A DNA stretch of 64,000 nucleotides, from positions 62,001-126,000 of the forward strand of contig JAIUOW010000001.1 in assembly GCA_020161775.1 (NCBI GenBank). The letters run 5' to 3'. The notes under the pieces were generated by a model that saw only the letters and a program-made list of their open reading frames with translations, was not told the DNA's origin and ran no database searches. This document shows, in pieces, positions 55,150 through 63,858 of this stretch. A program made the translations under genes and the position numbers. Each line of letters opens with the position of its first letter. Position 1 is the first letter of the stretch. The DNA comes from Pseudomonadota bacterium (GTDB taxonomy: Bacteria > Pseudomonadota > Gammaproteobacteria > Burkholderiales > Burkholderiaceae_C).

Positions 55150-55572
55150 ATGTCCTCCAACTCAAGCCTTGACCCCGCCGCGCTGCCCACAGACAAGGAA
55201 CTGGTACTCAAGGTCATCCCCATGCCGGCTGACTGCAATGCCAACGGTGACATCTTTGGCGGCTGGGTCATGGCCCAGGTGGACCTGGCTGGCTCCGTGG
55301 TGCCCGCGCGCCATGTGGACGGGCGCATGGCCACCGTGGCGGTCAACCAGTTCATCTTCAAGCAGCCGGTACGCGTGGGCGACATCCTGAGCTTTTTTGC
55401 CGAGGTCACCCGCATTGGCAACACCTCCATCACCGTGCAGGTCGAGGTGTATGCCGAGCGCTTTCGCGCCCAGGGCCAGTATGTGAAAGTGACCGAGGCG
55501 TCACTGACCTATGTGGCGATTGATGACAACGGCAAGCCGCGGCCGATTCCCCGCACGCAACCCGCAGCCTGA
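55150..55572 (+). CDS. acyl-CoA thioesterase (YciA-like hotdog fold)
   Basis: 140 residues from ATG 55150 (MSSNSSLDPAALPTDKELVL). A single hotdog domain: PADCNANGDIFGGWVMAQVD carries the NGDIFGGW loop with the catalytic Asp of YciA/BACH enzymes, followed by VAVNQFIFKQPVRVGDILSF. It hydrolyses acyl-CoA to free acid and CoA. It lies 7 bp before hsdM on the same strand, so the restriction operon probably shares its promoter or was inserted directly behind it. Confidence 0.92.
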   Translation: MSSNSSLDPAALPTDKELVLKVIPMPADCNANGDIFGGWVMAQVDLAGSVVPARHVDGRMATVAVNQFIFKQPVRVGDILSFFAEVTRIGNTSITVQVEVYAERFRAQGQYVKVTEASLTYVAIDDNGKPRPIPRTQPAA

Positions 55573-55579
55573 CGACGCC

Positions 55580-57166
55580 ATGCTGACCGGAGACCTGAAA
55601 AGCAGAATCGACCAGATCTGGAACGCCTTCTGGTCTGGCGGCATCGCCAACCCTATTGAAGTCATCGAGCAGATCACCTACCTGCTGTTCCTGCGCCGCC
55701 TGGACGACCTGCACACGCTGGAAGAAAACAAGGCCGCCCGGCTGAAGAAGCCAATGGAGCGCCGCATCTTCCCCGAAGGCAAGGACCCGCGAGGCCGCGC
55801 GTATGACAGCCTGCGCTGGAGCCGGTTCAAGAATGAAGCCCCGTCAGAGATGTTTGTGGTCGTGGGGGAGCACGTCTTTCCCTTCCTTCGCACCCTGGGC
55901 TCGGACGATTCCACCTACGCCCACCACATGAAGGATGCGCGCTTCACCATCCCCACGCCCGCGCTTCTGGCCAAGGTGGTGGACCTGCTGGACGCGGTGC
56001 CCATGGACAACCGCGACACCAAGGGCGACCTGTATGAGTACATGCTGGGCAAGATCGCCAGCGCCGGGCAAAACGGCCAGTTCCGCACGCCGCGCCACAT
56101 CATCCAGCTGATGGTGGAAATGACCGCCCCCACCCCGCAAGACACCATTTGCGACCCGGCCAGCGGTACCTGCGGCTTTCTGGTGGCGGCGGGCGAATAC
56201 TTGCGTGAGGCACACCCCAGCCTGTTCCACGACGCCAAACTCAACAGACACTTCAACCATGGCATGTTCCATGGCTACGACTTTGACAACACCATGCTGC
56301 GCATCGGCAGCATGAACATGATGCTGCACGGCGTGGACAACCCCGCCATCACCTACCGAGATTCGCTAGGGCAGGAGCATGGATCTGAGGAAGGCCGCTA
56401 CAGCCTGGTGCTGGCCAACCCGCCGTTTGCCGGCAGCCTGGACTATGAAAACGTGGCCAAGGATTTGCTACAGACGGTCAAGACCAAAAAGACCGAGCTG
56501 CTGTTTCTGGCCCTGTTTTTGCGCCTGCTGAAGCCCGGCGGCCGCGCGGCCGTGATCGTGCCCGACGGGGTGCTATTTGGCAGCAGCACCGCGCACAAGG
56601 CGGTGCGCAGGATGCTGGTGGAAGACCAGAAGCTGGACGGCATCGTCAGCCTGCCCGGCGGCGTGTTCAAGCCCTATGCGGGCGTCAGCACCGCCATCCT
56701 GTTCTTCACCAAGACCAACAGCGGCGGCACCGACAGCGTGTGGTTTTACGACATGCAGGCCGACGGCTACAGCCTGGACGACAAGCGCCAGCCCCTGCTG
56801 TCCGAAGACAAGTTGGGCCTGCACGCGGCGCGGGCTTCAAGCCATCCGCTGTCCAAAGAAGAGCACGCCAAAAACAACCTGCCCGACGTGCTGGCCCGCT
56901 GGCGCACCCTCCACCCCGCGCCCGTTCGGGCTGAGCCTGTCGAAGCCCCTTCGCCTGAGTTGGCGCGCAGCCGCACCGAGCAAAGCTTCTGCGTACCCAA
57001 AGCCGACATCGCCGCCAATGGCTACGACCTGAGCATAAACCGTTACAAGGAAGTGGTGCATGCGCAGGTGCAGCACCGCGCGCCTTCGGAAATCTTGGCG
57101 GAGCTGGCCAAGCTGGAGGATGAAATTGCAGCGGGGATGAAGGTGTTGGAGGAGATGTTGAAGTGA
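55580..57166 (+). CDS. hsdM: type I restriction-modification methyltransferase subunit HsdM
   Basis: 528 residues from ATG 55580 (MLTGDLKSRIDQIWNAFWSG). N6-adenine methyltransferase: SAM motif I DPASGTCGFLVAAGEYLREA at about 192-211 and catalytic NPPF at 280-283 (VLANPPFAGSLDYENV). An N-terminal helical HsdM_N domain covers about 1-130. A short stretch at about 447-457 (PVRAEPVEAP) is encoded by a dispersed-repeat-like sequence read in frame. With HsdS it methylates the target; with HsdR it completes the restriction complex. The 3' end overlaps hsdS by GTGA. Confidence 0.96.
   Translation: MLTGDLKSRIDQIWNAFWSGGIANPIEVIEQITYLLFLRRLDDLHTLEENKAARLKKPMERRIFPEGKDPRGRAYDSLRWSRFKNEAPSEMFVVVGEHVFPFLRTLGSDDSTYAHHMKDARFTIPTPALLAKVVDLLDAVPMDNRDTKGDLYEYMLGKIASAGQNGQFRTPRHIIQLMVEMTAPTPQDTICDPASGTCGFLVAAGEYLREAHPSLFHDAKLNRHFNHGMFHGYDFDNTMLRIGSMNMMLHGVDNPAITYRDSLGQEHGSEEGRYSLVLANPPFAGSLDYENVAKDLLQTVKTKKTELLFLALFLRLLKPGGRAAVIVPDGVLFGSSTAHKAVRRMLVEDQKLDGIVSLPGGVFKPYAGVSTAILFFTKTNSGGTDSVWFYDMQADGYSLDDKRQPLLSEDKLGLHAARASSHPLSKEEHAKNNLPDVLARWRTLHPAPVRAEPVEAPSPELARSRTEQSFCVPKADIAANGYDLSINRYKEVVHAQVQHRAPSEILAELAKLEDEIAAGMKVLEEMLK
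56922..56949 (+). repeat. short dispersed-repeat-like insertion read in frame within hsdM
   Basis: CCGTTCGGGCTGAGCCTGTC, continuing into GAAGCCCC, matches the common proteobacterial mini-repeat whose reverse reads CTTCGACAGGCTCAGCCCGA. It is usually intergenic. Here it is inside hsdM, in frame, giving PVRAEPVEAP in a variable C-terminal loop with no stop codon. No other copy was found in this window. Identification is from memory of the repeat. Confidence 0.6.
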
Positions 57167-58920
57167 GCACCGCTTCGAATGTCCGGATTGGTGATTTTTG
57201 TGAGACTGGCTCCGGCTCGACTCCGCCTCGCGACAAAATGGCTCGCTACTACGATGGCGGCACCATTCCTTGGGTGAAATCTGGTGAGTTGCGCGAATCC
57301 ATCATCGACGCAACGGAAGAACATGTGACAGAAGCCGCTTTGAAAGAAACGAGTGTGAAGCTCGTTCCCGCCAATGCACTGCTTGTTGCGATGTATGGCG
57401 CAACTGTCGGGCGGTTGGGCATATTGGGCGTGCAAGCAACGACCAATCAAGCGGTTTGTCACATCGTGCCAGACCCGTCGCGGGCTGATGTCCGCTACCT
57501 CTATCGAGCGCTTGAAACAAAAGTTTCCGAGATGCTCCAGCGCACAGTTGGCGGAGCACAGCCGAATATCAATCAAGGAATCGTGCGGGATCTACGTGTG
57601 CCACTGCCGCTGTTGGAAGAACAACGCCGCATCGCCGCCATCCTGGACCAGGCCGAAACCCTCCGAACCCAACGCCGCCAAGCCCTGGCCCACCTCGACA
57701 CCCTCACCCAGTCCCTCTTTCTCGATATGTTTGGCGACCCGGTGGCGAATGACCGTGGCTGGCCGATAGCTTCAGTCGGCGATTTCGTGGCTGGCTTTGA
57801 AAGTGGAAAGAGTTTGGTTGCAGACGACGAAGACGACTCCACATCCGCGTATCGAGTACTCAAGGTCAGTGCTGTTACTTCCTTGGAGTACAAACCTGAG
57901 CAAAGCAAAGCCGTGCCTTCAGACTACGTCCCACCGCAGTCACACGTTGTTCGCGTTGGTGATCTCTTGTTTAGCCGCGCAAACACCACCGAGCTGATCG
58001 GAGCAACCGCATTCGTAGCAACTACGCCGGACAACCTGCTGCTTCCAGATAAGTTGTGGCGCTTCGTATGGCATCAGCCAACCAGAACTTCGCCGTTGTA
58101 TGTTCGGCATCTGTTTCAGCAGCCTAAGTTCCGGCAGGAAATCGGACAGCGCGCCAGTGGAACCAGCGGGTCAATGAAGAATATCTCGCAGGAGAAAGTT
58201 CTTTCGATTCGGGTCGGTCACCCCCCACTCGTCCTCCAACAAACCTTCGCCACCCGCATCCAGGCCATCGAAGCTCTCAAAGCCACCCACCGCGCCGCCC
58301 TGGCCCAGCTGGACGCCCTGTTCGCCTCGCTCCAGCAGCGGGCATTTGCGGGGGAACTGACGGCACCGACGCACGCCGCAGCGGCAGAACCTCCAACCCA
58401 GCGCAGCTTTGCGCAATTGGGGCAACTCGACGCCTGCAAGGGAATCGAATCCCTGGTCTATGCCGCCAAAAGGCTGCCGGGCAAGGGGCACTATTGGCCC
58501 ACCAAGGTGCAGTACCTGGCCGACAAGCGGCATCTGGAACGCTACGGCCGCACCATTTATGGCGAGACCCACGTGGCCATGCCTTTTGGGCCCGTGCCCC
58601 AGGCGGCCTTCAATGCCAGCCGTGCCTTGGCCCAAGGTGAATTGATCAGTGAATTCCCCATGGACGTGATGCGTGCAGCCTTGCGGCGTGAGGGCGACCA
58701 TCTGGTTGCCCTGCGCGATGCGAACATGGCGCTGTTGGGCGCGGAAGAACGCGAAAGCCTGGAGTGGGCCATTCGCTACGCGAGAGACATGAACTTTGAA
58801 CAGCTCAAGACCGCGTCGCACGATGCGGCCTGGACCAAGACCGCCGCCAATGCGCCCATCGCGTGGGAAGACATCATCCAGACGCTGCCACAGGCAGCGC
58901 AGCAGCGCTTCTTCGGCTGA
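57163..58920 (+). CDS. hsdS: type I specificity subunit HsdS fused to a C-terminal Panacea/SocA-like (DUF4065) domain
   Basis: 585 residues from GTG 57163, with AGGAG upstream. TRD1 is about 1-145, then the conserved helix LEEQRRIAAILDQAETLRTQ (151-170), TRD2 about 200-350, and the second conserved helix LVLQQTFATRIQAIEALKAT (356-375). This is a full two-TRD subunit. An extra about 160 residues follow (425-585): VQYLADKRHLERYGRTIYGE, then THVAMPFGPVPQAAFNASRA, the DUF4065/Panacea pattern known from antitoxins and SocA. TRD DNA looks less GC-rich than its surroundings, typical of exchanged TRDs. The Panacea fusion is the unusual point; its role is unknown. Confidence 0.88.
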   Translation: MSTASNVRIGDFCETGSGSTPPRDKMARYYDGGTIPWVKSGELRESIIDATEEHVTEAALKETSVKLVPANALLVAMYGATVGRLGILGVQATTNQAVCHIVPDPSRADVRYLYRALETKVSEMLQRTVGGAQPNINQGIVRDLRVPLPLLEEQRRIAAILDQAETLRTQRRQALAHLDTLTQSLFLDMFGDPVANDRGWPIASVGDFVAGFESGKSLVADDEDDSTSAYRVLKVSAVTSLEYKPEQSKAVPSDYVPPQSHVVRVGDLLFSRANTTELIGATAFVATTPDNLLLPDKLWRFVWHQPTRTSPLYVRHLFQQPKFRQEIGQRASGTSGSMKNISQEKVLSIRVGHPPLVLQQTFATRIQAIEALKATHRAALAQLDALFASLQQRAFAGELTAPTHAAAAEPPTQRSFAQLGQLDACKGIESLVYAAKRLPGKGHYWPTKVQYLADKRHLERYGRTIYGETHVAMPFGPVPQAAFNASRALAQGELISEFPMDVMRAALRREGDHLVALRDANMALLGAEERESLEWAIRYARDMNFEQLKTASHDAAWTKTAANAPIAWEDIIQTLPQAAQQRFFG

Positions 58921-58964
58921 CCGGGCGGCGTCAAGCTGGACAATGCCATCGCACCCAGTGGAAA

Positions 58965-59018
58965 ATGACCGCGTTGCAGGAAGTGTTTGACAAATTCTTC
59001 AGGGAAGCACCCGCATGA
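58965..59018 (+). other. 17-codon open frame between hsdS and the antitoxin
   Basis: Encodes MTALQEVFDKFFREAPA then TGA. Its stop overlaps the antitoxin ATG as ATGA, mirroring the other junctions in the operon. It could be a leader peptide that couples translation, or the remnant of a longer gene. There is no homology I recognise. Confidence 0.3.
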
Positions 59019-59272
59019 CAACCGACATTCAACTGCCCAAAGTCACCCAAACCCGCATTGCCCGCCTGGCGCAGGCGGCCGGGCGCAGCCCTGCGGCGAC
59101 ATTGCGCTTTGTGCTGCGCGACGGGTTTGACGCGGTGGAGCGCAGCATTCAGGAGAATGCCAATGCCGATGCGGAGTTTGCGGCTGGCGCCACCGCATCC
59201 CACGCGGACGTGATGGCCGAAGCACAACGATTGGTCCGGCAGGGCAAACGCAGCACGCGCGCCGCCGCATGA
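59015..59272 (+). CDS. ribbon-helix-helix antitoxin embedded in the hsd operon
   Basis: 85 residues (MTTDIQLPKVTQTRIARLAQ; AAGRSPAATLRFVLRDGFDA). The N-terminal beta strand and two helices match RHH/CopG-like ParD-type antitoxins, and the Ala/charged C-terminus (ADVMAEAQRLVRQGKRSTRA) would bind a toxin. AGGGAAG lies about ten bases before the ATG. The stop overlaps the toxin start by 4 bp. RHH antitoxins usually repress their own promoter; a TTGACA at 58987-58992 is the only promoter-like element found, without a good -10. Confidence 0.82.
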   Translation: MTTDIQLPKVTQTRIARLAQAAGRSPAATLRFVLRDGFDAVERSIQENANADAEFAAGATASHADVMAEAQRLVRQGKRSTRAAA

Positions 59273-59553
59273 CGCTGCCCATCGTCTGGTCGGCGCAGGC
59301 GCGCCGCCAGCTGCTGGCCAGCCTTTCGCACATTGCCGACGAAGACCCGTTGGCGGCAGAGCTGGTTTTCAAACGGGTAGAAAAGTCACTCCGTACTCTG
59401 GGTGAGTTTCCTGAAACGGGGCGCCCGGCACCTGTGGCGGGTGTGCGCAATTACCCGGTCCCCAAAACGGGGCACAGCTTTGACTATCGGGTTGTGAAAG
59501 GCGAAATCCGCATCCAGCGCTGGTACCGCCAGAGGCAGCAGCCGACGCCATGA
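59269..59553 (+). CDS. ParE/RelE-family toxin embedded in the hsd operon
   Basis: 94 residues. [20 protein letters not shown] and [20 protein letters not shown] form the two ParE helices; [20 protein letters not shown] and [20 protein letters not shown] are the ParE beta-sheet core. ParE toxins poison gyrase; RelE-like relatives cut mRNA on the ribosome. The family cannot be fixed further without a search. Overlaps of 4 bp with both antitoxin and hsdR place the pair inside the restriction operon. Confidence 0.85.
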   Translation: MTLPIVWSAQARRQLLASLSHIADEDPLAAELVFKRVEKSLRTLGEFPETGRPAPVAGVRNYPVPKTGHSFDYRVVKGEIRIQRWYRQRQQPTP

Positions 59554-62500
59554 CGTCCAATTTCTCATTCCTGCAAGCCGAATGGCCTGGCCTGTACGTT
59601 GAGGCCGGCAAGGCCGAGCAAGCCGCGCTGACCGACCCGCGCACAGCCTGCTTCTATGCCCGCCGCACGCTGGAGCTGACGGTGGTGTGGCTGTTTCAGG
59701 CCGAGGGTGGGCGAGGCGGCAGGCTGCAAATGCCCTACAAGCCCGATCTGTCGGCCTTTCTGTTTGAGCCCAGTTTCAAGGCGCTGGTGGGCCCCGCACT
59801 GCACGCCAAGATGGAGGTGGTGCGCAAGCAGGGCAACAACGCGGTGCACAGCGCACGGCCCATCACCACCGCGGATGCCACCGCCGTGCTGCGCGAGCTG
59901 TTCCAGGTGGCCTTTTGGCTGGCGCGCAACTACGGGCGCAATGTGGCCACACGGCCCAGCCCGGCCTTGCAGTTCCGTGCCGAGCTGTTGCCCCGCCCGC
60001 TCGACGCAGCAGCCAGCCAAGCAGCCGCCCAGGCCGGTGCGCAGGCTACACAGGCCGCACTGCAAAAGCTGGCCACGCTGGCCGACGAGCTGGCCGCACG
60101 CGATGCGGCCCTGGCCAATGCCCAGCAGAAGTCCGCCGCTCTGGACGCAGAGCTGGCCCAGCTGCGTGCCGAGGTGGCCGCCGCTAAAGCCGCCAACACC
60201 GCCACGCCCGACGCGCACGACTACAACGAGGAAGAGACCCGTGACCTGTACATCGACCTGCTGCTCAAGGAGGCCGGCTGGAAGCTGGACCAACCCCAAG
60301 GCAACGATGTCAAGCGGGAATTTGAAGTGCAGGGCATGCCCAACAACCAGGGTGTGGGTTATGTGGACTACGTGCTGTGGGGTGACGATGGCAAGCCGCT
60401 GGCCGTGGTGGAGGCCAAACGGACCCGGCACGACGCCCGCGTGGGCCAGCAGCAGGCCAAGCTGTATGCCGACTGCCTGCAGGCGCAGTTTGGCCAGCGC
60501 CCGCTGATTTACTTCACGAATGGCTACGAGCACTGGTTCTGGGACGACACCACCTACCCGCCGCGCCCGGTGCAGGGTTTTCACAAAAAGGACGAGCTGC
60601 AGCTGCTGATGCAGCGGCGCAGCGCCGCCAAACCGCTGGCGGCGGTGAACATCGACAGCGCCATCGTGGAGCGGCACTACCAGCAGCGCGCCATTCGCCG
60701 CATTGGTGAAACCTTTGAAAAGGACCGCCAGCGCAAGGCCCTGGTGGTGATGGCCACCGGTGGCGGCAAGACGCGCACCGTGATCGCGCTGGTGGACTTG
60801 CTGCAGCGCGCCAACTGGGCCAAGCGCGTGCTGTTTCTGGCCGACCGTGTGGCGCTGGTCAAGCAGGCCGCCAATGCCTTCAAGGCGCATTTGCCCGACG
60901 CGGCGGCCGTGAATCTGGTGACTGACAAGGCCACCGAGGGGCGGGTGTACGTCAGCACCTACCCCACGATGATGGGTCTGATCAACGAGACCGACGAGGG
61001 CCTGCGCCGTTTTGGCGTGGGGCATTTTGATCTGGTCATCGTGGACGAGGCACACCGCTCCATCTACCAGAAGTACCGTGCCATCTTTGCCTATTTCGAT
61101 GCCCTTCTGGTGGGCCTGACGGCCACACCCAAGGACGAGATTGACCGCAACACCTACAGCCTGTTCGAGCTGGAAAGCGGCGTGCCCACCGACGCCTACG
61201 GCCTGGAGGACGCAATTGCCCAGGGCTACCTAGTGCCGCCGCGTGCGGTGTCGGTGCCGCTGAAGTTCCAGCGCGAGGGCATCAAGTACGCCGAGCTGAG
61301 TGACGACGAGCGCGCGCAATGGGATGAACTGGATTGGGACGATGAAGGCCAGGCCCCTGACGAAGTGGGGGCGGAGGCCGTGAACAAATGGCTGTTCAAC
61401 ACCGACACGGTGGACAAGGTGCTGCAGACGCTGATGACGCGCGGCCACAAAGTGGCGGGAGGCGACCGGCTGGGCAAGACCATTGTTTTCGCCAAGAACA
61501 ACGACCATGCGGAGTTCATTGCCCAGCGCTTCAACGCCAACTACCCACACTACGCGGGGCAGTTTGCGCGGGTCATTACCTTCAAGACCGAGTACGCGCA
61601 GAGCCTGATTGATGATTTCAGCGTGAAAGACAAGGCGCCACACATCGCCATCTCTGTGGACATGCTGGACACGGGCATTGACGTGCCCGAGGTGGTGAAC
61701 CTGGTGTTCTTCAAGATCGTGCGGTCCAAGGCCAAGTTCTGGCAGATGGTGGGGCGCGGCACCCGGCTGTGCAAAGACCTGTTTGGCCCCGGGCAGGACA
61801 AGAAGGACTTTTTGATCTTCGACTTCTGCCAGAACCTTGAGTATTTCAGCCAGGACTTGCCGGGCACCGACGGCGCGTTGGGTCAGCCACTGGGGCAAAG
61901 GCTGTTCAATGCGCGGCTGGAACTGCTGGCCGCGCTGGACTCGCGGCTGTCAGCCAACGGCCTTGCGGTGGCAGAGGCGCCGCCGGTGGACTCCTTTCGC
62001 CTGACCGAGGCGGGCATGCGCCGCGACACGGCGGCAATGCTGCATGCCATCGTGGCCGGCATGAGCCTGGACAATTTTGTGGTCCGACCAAAGCGGCTGT
62101 GGGTCGAGGCCTGGAGCACGGCCAGCGCGTGGGAGCGCCTGCTACCAGAGCAGCTGCAGGACATCAGCACCCACCTGTCTGGCCTGCCCACCGCGGTGCG
62201 CGACGACGATGAAGACGCCAAACGCTTCGACCTGTTGATGCTGCGGCTGCAGCTAAGCGCAATGAATGCCGAGCCGGCCTTTGCCCGGCTGCAACAACAG
62301 GTGCGGGCGCTGGCCGACAGGCTGCTGGAGCTGGGCAGCATCCCGGCGGTACGCGAACACATGCTGCTGATTGAGGCCATGGCCGGCGACGAATGGTGGC
62401 AGGACGTGACCCTGCCGATGCTCGAACAAGCTCGCCGCAACCTGCGCGCGCTGGTCAAGCTGATCGACAAGACCGGCCGCAAGGTGGTCTACACCGACTT

Positions 62501-63032
62501 TGAGGACGAACTGGGCGAGATCGCAGAGATGCCGCTTCCACTGGGTAGCAGCGCTGGCGACTTCGAACGGTTCCGTGCCAAGGCACGTGCATTCCTGCGC
62601 GCGCACGAGGACCACATCAGCCTGCACAAACTGCGGCGCAACCAGCCCCTAACCCAGGCAGACCTGGCTGAGCTGGAGCGCATGCTGGCCGAAAGCGGCG
62701 CGGGCACGGCGCAAGACATCGACCGCGCCCGCACCGAGGCCAACGGCCTGGGCCTGTTCATCAGGTCACTGGTGGGCCTGGACAGGCAGGCCGCCACCGA
62801 GGCATTGAGCAGCTTTGTCGCGGGTGCCCCGCTGACGGCCAACCAGATTGAATTTGTGAATCTGATCGTCACCCACCTGACGGAGCGCGGCGTGATGGAC
62901 CCTGCCCTGTTGTACGAGCCGCCCTTTACCGGCTACGCGCCACAGGGCCCGGACGGGCTGTTTACTTCAGCCCAGGTGGAGGCGCTGTTTGGAGTGCTGG
63001 AACAGGTGCGCCGGACTGCCCTGGCAGCTTGA
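59550..63032 (+). CDS. hsdR: type I restriction endonuclease subunit HsdR (EcoEI-like) with N-terminal DUF4145 domain
   Basis: 1160 residues. An N-terminal DUF4145-type domain (about 20-130) and an Ala-rich coiled coil (about 150-220) precede the PD-(D/E)xK nuclease (Asp273; EAK at 288-290 in AVVEAKRT). The helicase motor follows: [18 protein letters not shown] at 401-418, DEAH at 499-502 in [27 protein letters not shown], and Q-x-G-R-G-T-R in [15 protein letters not shown]-terminal helical domain docks HsdM/S. Nuclease and motor residues are intact, so the system should cut DNA. The start overlaps the ParE-like toxin stop by 4 bp. Confidence 0.94.
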   Translation: MTSNFSFLQAEWPGLYVEAGKAEQAALTDPRTACFYARRTLELTVVWLFQAEGGRGGRLQMPYKPDLSAFLFEPSFKALVGPALHAKMEVVRKQGNNAVHSARPITTADATAVLRELFQVAFWLARNYGRNVATRPSPALQFRAELLPRPLDAAASQAAAQAGAQATQAALQKLATLADELAARDAALANAQQKSAALDAELAQLRAEVAAAKAANTATPDAHDYNEEETRDLYIDLLLKEAGWKLDQPQGNDVKREFEVQGMPNNQGVGYVDYVLWGDDGKPLAVVEAKRTRHDARVGQQQAKLYADCLQAQFGQRPLIYFTNGYEHWFWDDTTYPPRPVQGFHKKDELQLLMQRRSAAKPLAAVNIDSAIVERHYQQRAIRRIGETFEKDRQRKALVVMATGGGKTRTVIALVDLLQRANWAKRVLFLADRVALVKQAANAFKAHLPDAAAVNLVTDKATEGRVYVSTYPTMMGLINETDEGLRRFGVGHFDLVIVDEAHRSIYQKYRAIFAYFDALLVGLTATPKDEIDRNTYSLFELESGVPTDAYGLEDAIAQGYLVPPRAVSVPLKFQREGIKYAELSDDERAQWDELDWDDEGQAPDEVGAEAVNKWLFNTDTVDKVLQTLMTRGHKVAGGDRLGKTIVFAKNNDHAEFIAQRFNANYPHYAGQFARVITFKTEYAQSLIDDFSVKDKAPHIAISVDMLDTGIDVPEVVNLVFFKIVRSKAKFWQMVGRGTRLCKDLFGPGQDKKDFLIFDFCQNLEYFSQDLPGTDGALGQPLGQRLFNARLELLAALDSRLSANGLAVAEAPPVDSFRLTEAGMRRDTAAMLHAIVAGMSLDNFVVRPKRLWVEAWSTASAWERLLPEQLQDISTHLSGLPTAVRDDDEDAKRFDLLMLRLQLSAMNAEPAFARLQQQVRALADRLLELGSIPAVREHMLLIEAMAGDEWWQDVTLPMLEQARRNLRALVKLIDKTGRKVVYTDFEDELGEIAEMPLPLGSSAGDFERFRAKARAFLRAHEDHISLHKLRRNQPLTQADLAELERMLAESGAGTAQDIDRARTEANGLGLFIRSLVGLDRQAATEALSSFVAGAPLTANQIEFVNLIVTHLTERGVMDPALLYEPPFTGYAPQGPDGLFTSAQVEALFGVLEQVRRTALAA

Positions 63033-63057
63033 CCGCCCCGCAATTTCCGGTAACCGG

Positions 63058-63858
63058 TCAAAACCTGCCATGCCGGCCTTCGCCGGCCGCAAAGCGCCCC
63101 GCGCCCTCCAGCGCATCGCCAATGCGGTGCTTGCCGCGCTCCCATTCCTGGTGCAGAGCCTCGGCCAGTGGCAAGTCCCATTGCGCATAGGCACTCATGC
63201 GGTCGGCGTTCATGGTGGCCTGCGGGAACTTTGCCAGCTCGCGCGCCAGCGCGATCGCCGCATCACGCGCCTGGCCGGCAGGCACCACGCGGTTGGCCAG
63301 CCCCATGGCCAGTGCCTCGGCCGCCTCGACCTTGCGTCCGGTCAGGATCAGGTCCATCGCGTGGCCCATGCCCACCAGCCGGGGCAGGCGCACCGTGCCG
63401 CCGTCAATCAGCGGCACGCCAAAGCGGCGGCAGTACACGCCGAAGTAGGCGTCCTCTTCCATGACCCGCAGGTCGCACCACAGGGCCAGTTCCATGCCGC
63501 CGGCCACGGCCGCGCCGCTGACGGCGGCGATCACCGGCTTGGACAGCAGCAGGCGTGACGGCCCCATCGGCCCCAGCGGCTGCGCCTGGCCGGGCTCAAA
63601 GTCCAGGTCGGTCAGCACGCCCGGCCCGCCCTCATTGCGCGCCATGCGGGCGCCGGCCTGCAGGTCGCAGCCGGCGCAGAAATGCCCGTGCGCGCCGTGG
63701 AACACGGCCACGCGCGCCTGGGCATCGCCCTCAAACGCGACAAAGGCCTCGTACAACGCGCGCGCTGTGTCGGCGTCCACCGCGTTGCGCACCGCGGGGC
63801 GGTCCAGTGTCACGACAGTGACGGCCTCCAACTTCTCGATACGGACGGATTCAGTCAT
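63058..63858 (-). CDS. enoyl-CoA hydratase/isomerase (crotonase family)
   Basis: 266 residues. Crotonase fold: VTLDRPAVRNAVDADTARAL at the N-terminus, an oxyanion-hole segment HGHFCAGCDLQAGARM, and a second one SKPVIAAVSGAAVAGGMELA. The glutamates typical of true hydratases are partly in YFGVYCRRFGVPLIDGGTVR, where the first catalytic Glu is not obvious, so the reaction (hydration, isomerisation or thioester cleavage) is uncertain. It lies convergent with hsdR, 25 bp apart, and fits the fatty acid metabolism genes elsewhere in the window. Confidence 0.88.
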   Translation of the reverse strand: MTESVRIEKLEAVTVVTLDRPAVRNAVDADTARALYEAFVAFEGDAQARVAVFHGAHGHFCAGCDLQAGARMARNEGGPGVLTDLDFEPGQAQPLGPMGPSRLLLSKPVIAAVSGAAVAGGMELALWCDLRVMEEDAYFGVYCRRFGVPLIDGGTVRLPRLVGMGHAMDLILTGRKVEAAEALAMGLANRVVPAGQARDAAIALARELAKFPQATMNADRMSAYAQWDLPLAEALHQEWERGKHRIGDALEGAGRFAAGEGRHGRF

